DNA from: Sulfurospirillum sp. 1612
GTDB lineage: Bacteria; Campylobacterota; Campylobacteria; Campylobacterales; Sulfurospirillaceae
Direction: 5' to 3'
Length of the DNA: 64,000 bases
Assembly: GCF_036556685.1 (NCBI RefSeq)
Contig: NZ_CP140614.1
Location: forward strand, 682,001 to 746,000
Below are positions 28,052 to 35,893 of this stretch, piece by piece. Under the pieces are notes generated by a model. The model was not told the DNA's origin, searched no databases, and saw only the letters and a list, made by a program, of their open reading frames with translations. The position numbers were made by a program, and so were the translations under genes. Position 1 is the first letter of the stretch, and every line of letters starts with the position of its first letter.

Positions 28052-28624
28052 ATGGCTATAAACGAAAATCAAGTTGTTTCTATCCAATATGAACTAAAAG
28101 ATGTAGACAACGGTGATATTCTAGATTCAAATCTTGAAGGTGCACCGCTATCTTTTATTGTTGGAAAAGGACAAATCATCCCTGGATTAGAAAGTGAAAT
28201 AAGAAAACTTTCTCAGGATGATACATCAGATATTAGAGTTTCTGCGGCGGATGCATATGGTGAATATGACGAAAAAGCAGTACAATCTTTGCCAAAAGAG
28301 CAATTTGCCGGATTAGAATTAAAAGAAGGTATGACACTTTATGGTCAAGGAGAAGATGGCGGCACGGTTCAAGTGACTGTCAAAAGTTTTGACGATGATA
28401 GCGTCGTTGTTGATTTTAATCATCCTCTAGCAGGAAAAGATTTACTCTTTTCTCTTAGCGTTCTAGAAGTGAGAGAAGCTACATCTGATGAGTTGCTAAA
28501 CGGATATGTTGGCGCTCCTGCAGGTGGCGGTTGTGGATGTGGAGCAGGTGACAGTTGTCACGACGAAAAAGATACCCAAGATTCTTGTTGCTCAACAGGT
28601 GGCAACGGTGGGTGTTGTGGTTGA
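28052..28624 (+). CDS. slyD: SlyD-like FKBP peptidyl-prolyl isomerase with metal-binding tail
   Basis: 190 residues. An FKBP domain (GKGQIIPGLE, then FNHPLAGKDLLF) with the inserted-flap chaperone domain typical of SlyD. The last 35 residues are rich in Cys and Gly (GGGCGCGAG, SCHDE, CCSTGG, GGCCG), with eight cysteines and one histidine; such tails bind Ni2+ and feed hydrogenase or urease maturation. The end of the gene overlaps the next start by eight bases. Confidence 0.93.
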   Translation: MAINENQVVSIQYELKDVDNGDILDSNLEGAPLSFIVGKGQIIPGLESEIRKLSQDDTSDIRVSAADAYGEYDEKAVQSLPKEQFAGLELKEGMTLYGQGEDGGTVQVTVKSFDDDSVVVDFNHPLAGKDLLFSLSVLEVREATSDELLNGYVGAPAGGGCGCGAGDSCHDEKDTQDSCCSTGGNGGCCG

Positions 28625-29378
28625 TAAAAGCTACATTGCAAAATCGAGAGCTTCTGTGGAAGCTCTCAAATCTGCGAATCTACTCAAGAGTTTAAATTTA
28701 AATGCGCTCATTCACGGCGAGCGAGGTGTCGGAAAATATAAATTAGCAAACTATGTGATGGATGCCCCTACGATAGATGGATCTAAATTACAAGAATTGT
28801 TGAGTGCCATTGAGATTCATGATAAGTTAATTGTCAAAAATTTTGATAAAATATCAAACTATACTAAAGTAAAAAATTCTTTAAATAAACATAAAAATAG
28901 GATGATTGCAACCAGCACATCAAGTCTCAATAATAAAATTGAAGATGAATTTTTTAGTCTTAAGATCTATATTCCCCCATTGTCTCAAAGGCCTGAGGAT
29001 GTGGAGGGTTTATGTGAACTCTTTTATGATGAGGCCAGTGAAATATTTGGTAAGCAAGCCAATCGTATTGATTGTAAAAATACGGCAGTGGATATCAGTG
29101 AAAATTGTTATTCTCTGAGAAGATCAATATACTCAGCTTATTTGAAAAACTCTTTTGATGAGACGGATATTATGAATATCATGGAAAATTTTCTACTCGA
29201 CAAACTTGAGGAAGAGAGCGATTATAGAAATCTTTTGTATCTGTTTGACGTCCCTTTGATCAAAAGTGGATTTGCCAAATTTGGCTCACAACTCTCTATG
29301 AGTAAAGCTTTTGGCTTAAATCGAAACACATTGAGAAAAAAAATCAACGAATATCGACTAGATGAGGAAAAGAAATGA
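28617..29378 (+). CDS. Stripped-down NtrC-like (AAA+ remnant plus Fis-type HTH) protein
   Basis: About 253 residues. Residues 33-42 (HGERGVGKYK) resemble the Walker A of sigma54 activators and the stretch with RMIATSTSSLNNK and PPLSQRPEDVEGL matches the sensor I and linker of that AAA+ domain. The GAFTGA loop needed to touch sigma54 is absent and Walker B is degenerate (LIVKNFDKIS lacks the DE pair). The C-terminal 30 residues form a Fis-type helix-turn-helix (FGLNRNTLRKKI). There is no receiver domain. GTG 28617 overlaps the slyD stop; no ATG is available. It may be a DNA-binding regulator that no longer drives sigma54. Confidence 0.75.
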   Translation: MVDKSYIAKSRASVEALKSANLLKSLNLNALIHGERGVGKYKLANYVMDAPTIDGSKLQELLSAIEIHDKLIVKNFDKISNYTKVKNSLNKHKNRMIATSTSSLNNKIEDEFFSLKIYIPPLSQRPEDVEGLCELFYDEASEIFGKQANRIDCKNTAVDISENCYSLRRSIYSAYLKNSFDETDIMNIMENFLLDKLEEESDYRNLLYLFDVPLIKSGFAKFGSQLSMSKAFGLNRNTLRKKINEYRLDEEKK

Positions 29379-30301
29379 TAAATTTTGCAGGTATATTCCC
29401 CGGACAAGGAAGCCAAAAAGTTGGCATGGGAAAAGACTTTTTTGAGCACTCTAAAATAGCAAGAGAGATGATTGAACGTGCGAGCAATCGATTGGATATA
29501 GATTTTGAAAATTTATTGTTTCAAGAGAATGAAAATCTTGAAAAGACACAATTTTCTCAAGCATCTATTTTACTCGTGAGTATGATTGCCTACACGTTAT
29601 TTAGTGAGCAAGTGCGTACGGCACCGCAATATTTTCTAGGACACTCTTTGGGTGAATTTTCAGCACTCAGTGCCACAGGGTCACTTGATTATCTTGATGC
29701 TGTTGAGCTTGTATATCATCGTGGATTATTCATGACAGAAGCTTGTGAGGGACAAAATGCAGGTATGATGGCGCTACTTGGTTTGAGTGATGCGATTTGT
29801 GAACGTGTTGTATCAGCAGCCCAAGAATCTGGTAAAAAAATCTGGATTGCCAATTATAATAACGATGGTCAAATTGTTATCGCGGGAAACAAATCAGATC
29901 TTGAAGAGATGGAATCTACCTTCAAAGAAGAAGGTGCAAAACGTGCTATTTTGTTGAAAATGTCTGTGGCAAGTCATTGTCCTATTTTGATGACCGCACA
30001 ACCAAAGCTTAAAGCTTCTCTTGAGAGATGGGTGGGTGAGACGTTTACGACTCCTATTATCTCCAATGTGACGGCGCAAGCGTATCAAAATAAAGCCGAT
30101 GCTGTGGCGCTACTTGAAAAACAATTGATTATGCCAGTACGCTATAAACAATCAATTAAAAGTATTGAAGATGATGTCGATCTTTATGTTGAATTTGGTG
30201 GCAATGTTTTGAAGGGAATTAACAAGAAAATTACCTCAAAAAATACAATATCAATCACAGATATGGCCACGCTAGAGAAGGCAGTCTTGGAATTTGCATG
30301 A
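29375..30301 (+). CDS. fabD: Malonyl-CoA:ACP transacylase
   Basis: 308 residues. It loads malonate onto acyl carrier protein for fatty-acid synthesis. The family's FPGQGSQ start, nucleophile motif GHSLGE (Ser of GHSLG) and catalytic His in ASHCP are all present. The start overlaps the previous stop (ATGA). Confidence 0.96.
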   Translation: MINFAGIFPGQGSQKVGMGKDFFEHSKIAREMIERASNRLDIDFENLLFQENENLEKTQFSQASILLVSMIAYTLFSEQVRTAPQYFLGHSLGEFSALSATGSLDYLDAVELVYHRGLFMTEACEGQNAGMMALLGLSDAICERVVSAAQESGKKIWIANYNNDGQIVIAGNKSDLEEMESTFKEEGAKRAILLKMSVASHCPILMTAQPKLKASLERWVGETFTTPIISNVTAQAYQNKADAVALLEKQLIMPVRYKQSIKSIEDDVDLYVEFGGNVLKGINKKITSKNTISITDMATLEKAVLEFA

Positions 30302-31062
30302 AAGTCACCATTGCCCAAATTTCACCTAAATTAAAAAAGATTACCCCATTAGAATTTGTCAATCATCTCTCAAAGGTCGATCCTAATACACAATTGGTCA
30401 TTTTCCCTGAACTGGCACTCAATGGTTACTTACTGAAAGATGCGGTCTTTGAGGATGCTTATACTTTAGAAGAGATTGAGCAATTTGCCGCACTCGCGAC
30501 GCCTTATGATTTGGTATTTGGAGCCATCATAAAAGAGAACCATAAATTTTACAATAGCTCAATTTATTGTGAATCGGGTAAAATCAAACACATTCATCAT
30601 AAAAGTGCCTTGCCAAATTATGGTTTGTTTCAAGAAGCAAGATTTTTTTTCAAAGGGACACCTGTTGATGCTTTTGAAACAAGATTTGGTAAAACTTTTG
30701 TTGCGATTTGTGAAGAGTTGTATGATGCAAAAACCATTGCAGAGATTACGGAGCATAAGCCCGATTTGGTGATAGTCATATCGAATTCTCCAGCTCGTGG
30801 GTTTAGTGATGAGGGATTGTTGATACAAAAACAGTGGGATGCGCTGCTAGGTACGACTGCTTTGTTGAGTGGTGCTAATGTGATATTTGCCAATCGTGTT
30901 GGTTTTGAAGATGGTCTTGGCTTTTGGGGAGGGTCTTGTTTTATCTCACCAAAAGGTACCGTTGAATGCCGTGCACCACTCTTTGAAGAAGCATTTCTGA
31001 TGATGCAAATCAACACAAAATTATCACAAACACAAAAATATTTATTAAGAGGATACGAATAA
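30298..31062 (+). CDS. Carbon-nitrogen hydrolase (nitrilase superfamily)
   Basis: 254 residues with the full catalytic triad: Glu38 in FPELALNGY, Lys102 in HHKSALPNYG, and Cys138 in AICEELYD. These enzymes hydrolyse amides or nitriles; the order NYGLFQEARFF after the Lys resembles the glutaminase domain of NAD+ synthetases and aliphatic amidases. The substrate is unknown. ATGA overlap with fabD; the next gene starts on the following base. Confidence 0.88.
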   Translation: MKVTIAQISPKLKKITPLEFVNHLSKVDPNTQLVIFPELALNGYLLKDAVFEDAYTLEEIEQFAALATPYDLVFGAIIKENHKFYNSSIYCESGKIKHIHHKSALPNYGLFQEARFFFKGTPVDAFETRFGKTFVAICEELYDAKTIAEITEHKPDLVIVISNSPARGFSDEGLLIQKQWDALLGTTALLSGANVIFANRVGFEDGLGFWGGSCFISPKGTVECRAPLFEEAFLMMQINTKLSQTQKYLLRGYE

Positions 31063-31788
31063 ATGAAAATCGCAATCATGGGTGCAATGATTGAAGAAAT
31101 TGACCCCTTTTTAGTTACTGATGGCGATGAGCCTCTGTTGCAATTTTTTAAAAAACACAATGAATGCCAATATGGTGGAAATCTGTATCATGAAGCGACT
31201 TTTAAAGGTCATGATATTATTTTAGCATACAGCAAGATTGGAAAAGTTAATGCCGCACTCAGTGCTTCTACTTTAATTGAAAAGTTTGGGGCAGAAATGG
31301 TTTTATTTAGCGGTGTTGCAGGAGCGGTGAATTCGGAGTTGAAAATCGGAGACTTGGTTGCAGCGACACAATTATGCCAACATGATTTGGATATCACTGC
31401 TTTTGGTCATCCTTATGGATATGTTCCTGAGGGGGCTGTCTATGTCGATGCTTCTGCAAAATTGCTTGCTATTGCGACTGAAGTGGCTGAGGAAAAAAAT
31501 ATCAATCTCAAACACGGTATTATAGCCACAGGAGACCAATTTATCGCAGATCATGAGAAAAAAGATTGGATCAAAAGTACCTTTAAGGCAGATGCTCTTG
31601 AGATGGAAGGTGCCGCAGTGGCAGTAGTGTGTGATGCCTGTAATGTACCATTTTTTATCATGAGATCGATTAGTGATGCCGCAGATTCTGATGCTGCCTT
31701 TGATTTTGATGAATTTTTAAAACACTCAGCACAAAGAAGTAGCCGTTTTATTATCTCAATGTTGGATAAAATTCTTGTCAAAGCTTAG
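31063..31788 (+). CDS. mtnN: MTA/SAH (and aminofutalosine) nucleosidase
   Basis: 241 residues. It cleaves adenine from 5'-methylthioadenosine and S-adenosylhomocysteine. Catalytic residues are in MIEEIDP (Glu near position 8), EMEGAAVA, and SDAAD (Asp). In Campylobacterota the same enzyme also cleaves 6-amino-6-deoxyfutalosine in the menaquinone pathway (MqnB role), as known for C. jejuni and H. pylori. It overlaps the TtcA-like gene by 14 bases. Confidence 0.94.
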   Translation: MKIAIMGAMIEEIDPFLVTDGDEPLLQFFKKHNECQYGGNLYHEATFKGHDIILAYSKIGKVNAALSASTLIEKFGAEMVLFSGVAGAVNSELKIGDLVAATQLCQHDLDITAFGHPYGYVPEGAVYVDASAKLLAIATEVAEEKNINLKHGIIATGDQFIADHEKKDWIKSTFKADALEMEGAAVAVVCDACNVPFFIMRSISDAADSDAAFDFDEFLKHSAQRSSRFIISMLDKILVKA

Positions 31789-32530
31789 TAAAAAACTCCT
31801 AAGAATCACAGGCAAAACCAATGGTCGATATGAGTTAATCAAAGAAAATGACACCATACTACTAGGACTCAGCGGTGGGAAAGATTCTCTTTGTTTGGCT
31901 CATGTTCTGCGTCATATGCAGCGTGTTGCCCCTTTTAAATTTAAATTTTTAGCCGTCACTATTAGCTATGGAATGGGAGAAGACCTCGAAAAATTGCATG
32001 CGCATTGTGTTGAATATGATATTCCTCATGAAATCGTTGATACTAAGATTTATGATTTAGCCAAAGAGAAAATTCGAGAGAATTCCTCTTTTTGTAGCTT
32101 CTTTTCCAGAATGCGACGGGGTGCTTTGTATACGTATGCCCTTGAGCATGGATTTAAAAAAGTGGCATTGGCGCACCATTTAGATGATGCGGTTGAGAGT
32201 TTCTTTATGAATTTCTCCTACAATGGTGCTTTGCGTTCGATGCCCCCGATTTATCAAGCAAAAAATGGGTTATGGGTCATTCGACCATTTATACATGTCA
32301 GAGAGCGTCAATTAGTTGAGCAAGCGCGGGAGTTTCCTATTGATCCTATTTCAGATGAAGCCTGTCCCGCGATGCGATTTGATGTCAAAATGCCGATAGC
32401 AAGAGCAAAAACTAAAGAGATGCTGGCAAAGATGGAAGAGGAAAATCATGATCTCTTCACTTCGTTGCGAAAATCTTTTGAAAATATCAACACCTCTAGT
32501 TTTTGCGAGGAAGAATACCTAGACCGGTAG
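31775..32530 (+). CDS. ttcA: TtcA-family PP-loop tRNA thiolation protein
   Basis: 251 residues. The PP-loop is SGGKDS (33-38), which adenylates the tRNA base; the SRMRRGALY region is typical of TtcA, which makes 2-thiocytidine at tRNA position 32. E. coli TtcA holds its [4Fe-4S] cluster with the CxxC of CSLC plus one C-terminal Cys. Here the first is Cys107 but the fourth residue is Phe110, and only one C-terminal Cys remains (Cys197). TTG 31775 inside mtnN is the likely start because it supplies the expected opening before LSKKLLR. Confidence 0.87.
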   Translation: MSKLSKKLLRITGKTNGRYELIKENDTILLGLSGGKDSLCLAHVLRHMQRVAPFKFKFLAVTISYGMGEDLEKLHAHCVEYDIPHEIVDTKIYDLAKEKIRENSSFCSFFSRMRRGALYTYALEHGFKKVALAHHLDDAVESFFMNFSYNGALRSMPPIYQAKNGLWVIRPFIHVRERQLVEQAREFPIDPISDEACPAMRFDVKMPIARAKTKEMLAKMEEENHDLFTSLRKSFENINTSSFCEEEYLDR

Positions 32531-34951
32531 TGGTGGTTTCTTCGTCTGTTGCAATGTATTTAAAGTCTGTATGACATTTAAAACGCTATCGGGATTTAAA
32601 CTTATAGATTCTATTCCGATATCGAGTAGATATTTGGCAATCTCTGGATAGTCAGAGGGCGCTTGTCCACAAATACCACTATAGCGATGGTTACGTTTTG
32701 CTCCTAATACTGCCATTTTAATCATCTCTAAAACGCCAGGGTCTCTCTCATCGTAATCAAAGGCGACGATTTCACTCTCTCGGTCTACGCCTAGGGTTAG
32801 CTGTGTTAAATCGTTGCTTCCGATACTAAAACCATCAAAAATTTTGCTAAATTCATCGATTGAGATGACATTATTGGGGATTTCACACATCACATAAATT
32901 AAAAGATTGTTCTCTCCTCTTTTTAGCCCATATTGTGCCATTGTATCAAGGACTTGTTTCCCCTCAGCAACGCGTCTGCAAAAAGGAATCATCAAGATAA
33001 CATTGGTAAAACCCATCTCATCTCGTACTCTTTTCATCGCGCGACACTCAAGTTCAAATCCCTCTTTATAGGATGGGTGTGAATACCTTGCGGCTCCTCT
33101 AAATCCAATCATCGGATTCTCTTCTGCCACTTCAAAAACACGACCCCCTATCAAATTGGCATATTCGTTAGATTTAAAATCACTCATTCTGACAATGCAA
33201 GGATTTGGATACACAGATGCTGCTATGGTTGCAATTCCCTCCGATAATGTTGTGACAAAAAATTCCTCTTTGGTTTGATATGCGGTGCTTAATTGATCCA
33301 GTGCTGCTTTCTCTTTCTTGTTCAGCTTCTCTGGATGTCTGATAGCCATGGGATGCGCTTTGATATAGGTACTGATAATAAACTCCATCCTAGCAAGTCC
33401 TACACCATCGACAGGAAGAGAGGTGAGTGAAAATGCCAAATCTGGATTTGCTAGATTCATCATGATTTTTATGGGTTGTTTTTGTACCTCTTTGAGATTG
33501 GTACGTGTCACTTCAAAATCAAGAGTACCATCATAAATATTGCCGATTTCTCCCTCTGCACAGCTGACGGTGATCTTTTGTGCATTGTTGAGTACTTCTG
33601 TGGCATTTTTCGTTCCCACGATGGCAGGGACGCCAAGTTCACGGCTTATAATGGCCGCATGACACGTGCGTCCACCATGATTTGTGATGATGGCAGCAGC
33701 TCTTTTCATCACCGGTTCCCAATCTGGAGTGGTAGTATTAGCAACGAGAATTTCTCCACTTTTGAATTTCTTCAAATCTTGGGTATTTTGGATAAGACGA
33801 ACACTTCCTGTGCCTATCTTGGTCCCAATCGCATTGCCCGTTGTCACTATCGTACCGGTTTGTTTTAATTTATACGTTTCTAGAATCAGTTTATCTTTGT
33901 TAGAGTGAACCGTCTCAGGTCGTGCTTGAACGATATAAATGATACCATCAAGCCCATCTTTTGCCCATTCGATATCCATAGGGGTATTGACTCCTAAAAG
34001 GTTTGAATAATGATGTTCTATCTTCATAGTGTAATCTGCGAGCAAGAGAACCTCGTCATCGCTAAGACAAAAGCGATTTTGTTCTTTTTGTGTGACATCT
34101 ATATTTTTTGTATATTTAGAAGAGGAAAATTTATTATTATTTTTTGCAGCAAAAATCATTTTTTTCTCTTTTTTACCCCGTCTTCTTTTGAGAACACATC
34201 GATGACCGGCCTCTAATGTCGGTTTATGTACATAGAAGGTGTCGGGTTCTATCACCCCTTGAACAATATTTTCTCCCAAACCGTATGCTGCGCTGATAAA
34301 GACAACATCCTCAAAACCCGTTTCTGTATCAATACTAAAAATCACGCCACTGGTTGCCTTGTCACTTCTGACCATTTTCATGACGACTACGGAAACAAAG
34401 ACTTTTAGATAATCAAAATGATTGGCATGCTTGTAGTGAATACTTCTGGCTTCAAAATTTGATGCGATACACTGTTTGTATGCCATGAGCAATGCTTTTT
34501 TACTGCTGATATTCAGATAGGTTTCATTTTGTCCTGCAAAAGAAGCTTCTTTAGAATCTTCAGCGGTTGCAGATGAGCGGACAGCAAGCCGCAACTTCTC
34601 TCCATATTGGGTTTTAAGTTTGGCATAATTATCTAGAATTTCATCAGCTAAATCTGGTGGAATCGTCGCTGCATTAACAAGTTTTTTACATTTTTTACTA
34701 ATCTTTTGCAGACTGTTAATGTCATCAACAACCAAATCATGATGCAGCAGTTTTTCTAGAGGTTTCCAAAGATTATTGAAGTCAAAAATGTATTGGTATG
34801 CTTCAGAAGTAATAGCAAAACCGTTGGGGACATTGACGCCTATTGGTTTTAAATGTTGGTACATCTCGCCAAGATTTGCATTTTTCCCACCTACTTCGGG
34901 GATATCTTTGAGACTGATATCCTCAAACCATTTTATATATCGCTTTTCCAT
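32519..34951 (-). CDS. ppsA: Phosphoenolpyruvate synthase
   Basis: 810 residues. It makes phosphoenolpyruvate from pyruvate and ATP, giving AMP and phosphate; the gluconeogenic entry for an autotroph or organic-acid user. N-terminal ATP-grasp domain (GGKNANLGEM, AVRSSATAEDS), swivelling domain with catalytic His in GGRTCHAAIISRELG, C-terminal TIM barrel with GSNDLTQLTLG and CGQAPSD. The 3' end converges on the TtcA-like gene by 12 bases. Confidence 0.96.
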   Translation of the reverse strand: MEKRYIKWFEDISLKDIPEVGGKNANLGEMYQHLKPIGVNVPNGFAITSEAYQYIFDFNNLWKPLEKLLHHDLVVDDINSLQKISKKCKKLVNAATIPPDLADEILDNYAKLKTQYGEKLRLAVRSSATAEDSKEASFAGQNETYLNISSKKALLMAYKQCIASNFEARSIHYKHANHFDYLKVFVSVVVMKMVRSDKATSGVIFSIDTETGFEDVVFISAAYGLGENIVQGVIEPDTFYVHKPTLEAGHRCVLKRRRGKKEKKMIFAAKNNNKFSSSKYTKNIDVTQKEQNRFCLSDDEVLLLADYTMKIEHHYSNLLGVNTPMDIEWAKDGLDGIIYIVQARPETVHSNKDKLILETYKLKQTGTIVTTGNAIGTKIGTGSVRLIQNTQDLKKFKSGEILVANTTTPDWEPVMKRAAAIITNHGGRTCHAAIISRELGVPAIVGTKNATEVLNNAQKITVSCAEGEIGNIYDGTLDFEVTRTNLKEVQKQPIKIMMNLANPDLAFSLTSLPVDGVGLARMEFIISTYIKAHPMAIRHPEKLNKKEKAALDQLSTAYQTKEEFFVTTLSEGIATIAASVYPNPCIVRMSDFKSNEYANLIGGRVFEVAEENPMIGFRGAARYSHPSYKEGFELECRAMKRVRDEMGFTNVILMIPFCRRVAEGKQVLDTMAQYGLKRGENNLLIYVMCEIPNNVISIDEFSKIFDGFSIGSNDLTQLTLGVDRESEIVAFDYDERDPGVLEMIKMAVLGAKRNHRYSGICGQAPSDYPEIAKYLLDIGIESISLNPDSVLNVIQTLNTLQQTKKPPLPV

Positions 34952-35023
34952 TTTTTCTCCTTTGTAAGGCTGTTATGTTGCAACCAAAGGGTTAGATATA
35001 TAGGGAGACCAAATAATAATTAT

Positions 35024-35032
35024 ATTATAGCA
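35024..35032 (-). promoter_or_regulatory. Extended -10 promoter of ppsA
   Basis: TGCTATAAT on the minus strand (TG-N-TATAAT), 73 bases before the ppsA start. The leader shows no clear riboswitch. Confidence 0.55.
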
Positions 35033-35122
35033 CTTATTTTACTAGAATGTTCACTCGTAAATAAAAAATACATCTTTCTGTTTTGCAAAGAATCAAAACG
35101 AGACTACTAAAATAAGTCGAAG

Positions 35123-35740
35123 CTAAAATCCTTCACAAAGAATTTGCCATAGATTGTCGATTTCATTATCATCTAAAAATAGGGTGCTTTTGTTTTCAAA
35201 TAACTCTACAATCGATGCTATTGGGTAACCTGTCTTGTAAACACATCCCGGATGTGCGGGTAAAAATGCGCGTAAGAATGCGACGTGATCTTGAATCACA
35301 CGTTCACATTGGAAACAAATAAGATCATGATGCAATCTTCCCTCAAACTCTAATAATGAAATATACGCTTCAACCGCAACCCGTTTGGGATTTTGTTGAT
35401 GCCAAATCTCATGAGATTTTTCAAGCATATTAAAATAAAAGGGATCAATCTCATCAATATCTTTGAGATGGGCATAAAAGAGACGAATGTATTGTTGCCA
35501 CAAAAACATATGCTCTCTTTGAATATTCCATTTTGAAGCCAAATGGAGGATATTTCTCAACTTTGGTATGGTGGATTTACTGGAGTGCTCCAATTCAAAA
35601 TCTATCTTATACCCCAGGTTGATGGTGGAGTGGCGTGCTCCATAAAACCGATACGTTGTATATTTGTGTTCGGGTGATAATATGGTGATGATGAGATCCT
35701 CATCACGGGCTTTATTGATGTTGATAATGTAACCTTGCAT
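35123..35740 (-). CDS. recO: DNA repair protein RecO
   Basis: 205 residues, shorter than E. coli RecO (about 240) but the usual length in Campylobacterota. N-terminal OB-fold segment (YIININ, YRFYGARHS) and a helical C-terminus containing one CxxC (FQCERV has Cys-Glu-Arg after FxC). RecO helps load RecA in gap repair. It has a TATAAT box only six bases before its ATG. Confidence 0.85.
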   Translation of the reverse strand: MQGYIININKARDEDLIITILSPEHKYTTYRFYGARHSTINLGYKIDFELEHSSKSTIPKLRNILHLASKWNIQREHMFLWQQYIRLFYAHLKDIDEIDPFYFNMLEKSHEIWHQQNPKRVAVEAYISLLEFEGRLHHDLICFQCERVIQDHVAFLRAFLPAHPGCVYKTGYPIASIVELFENKSTLFLDDNEIDNLWQILCEGF

Positions 35741-35746
35741 CCTGCT

Positions 35747-35755
35747 ATTATAGCA
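35747..35755 (-). promoter_or_regulatory. Extended -10 promoter giving a probably leaderless recO mRNA
   Basis: TGCTATAAT on the minus strand, ending six bases before the recO ATG at 35740, so transcription should begin on or beside the start codon. Confidence 0.5.
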
Positions 35756-35893
35756 TCATTTAAATTTATTTTAGTTTAAGTAACTATTTGATAAGTGGGG
35801 AGTTTAAATGGCCTATTTTACTGTATTTATGGTTTATTAAGTAATTATTAGGTATATTCACCCTCTTAAATATAAATTAAAAAAGGTTGCTAA

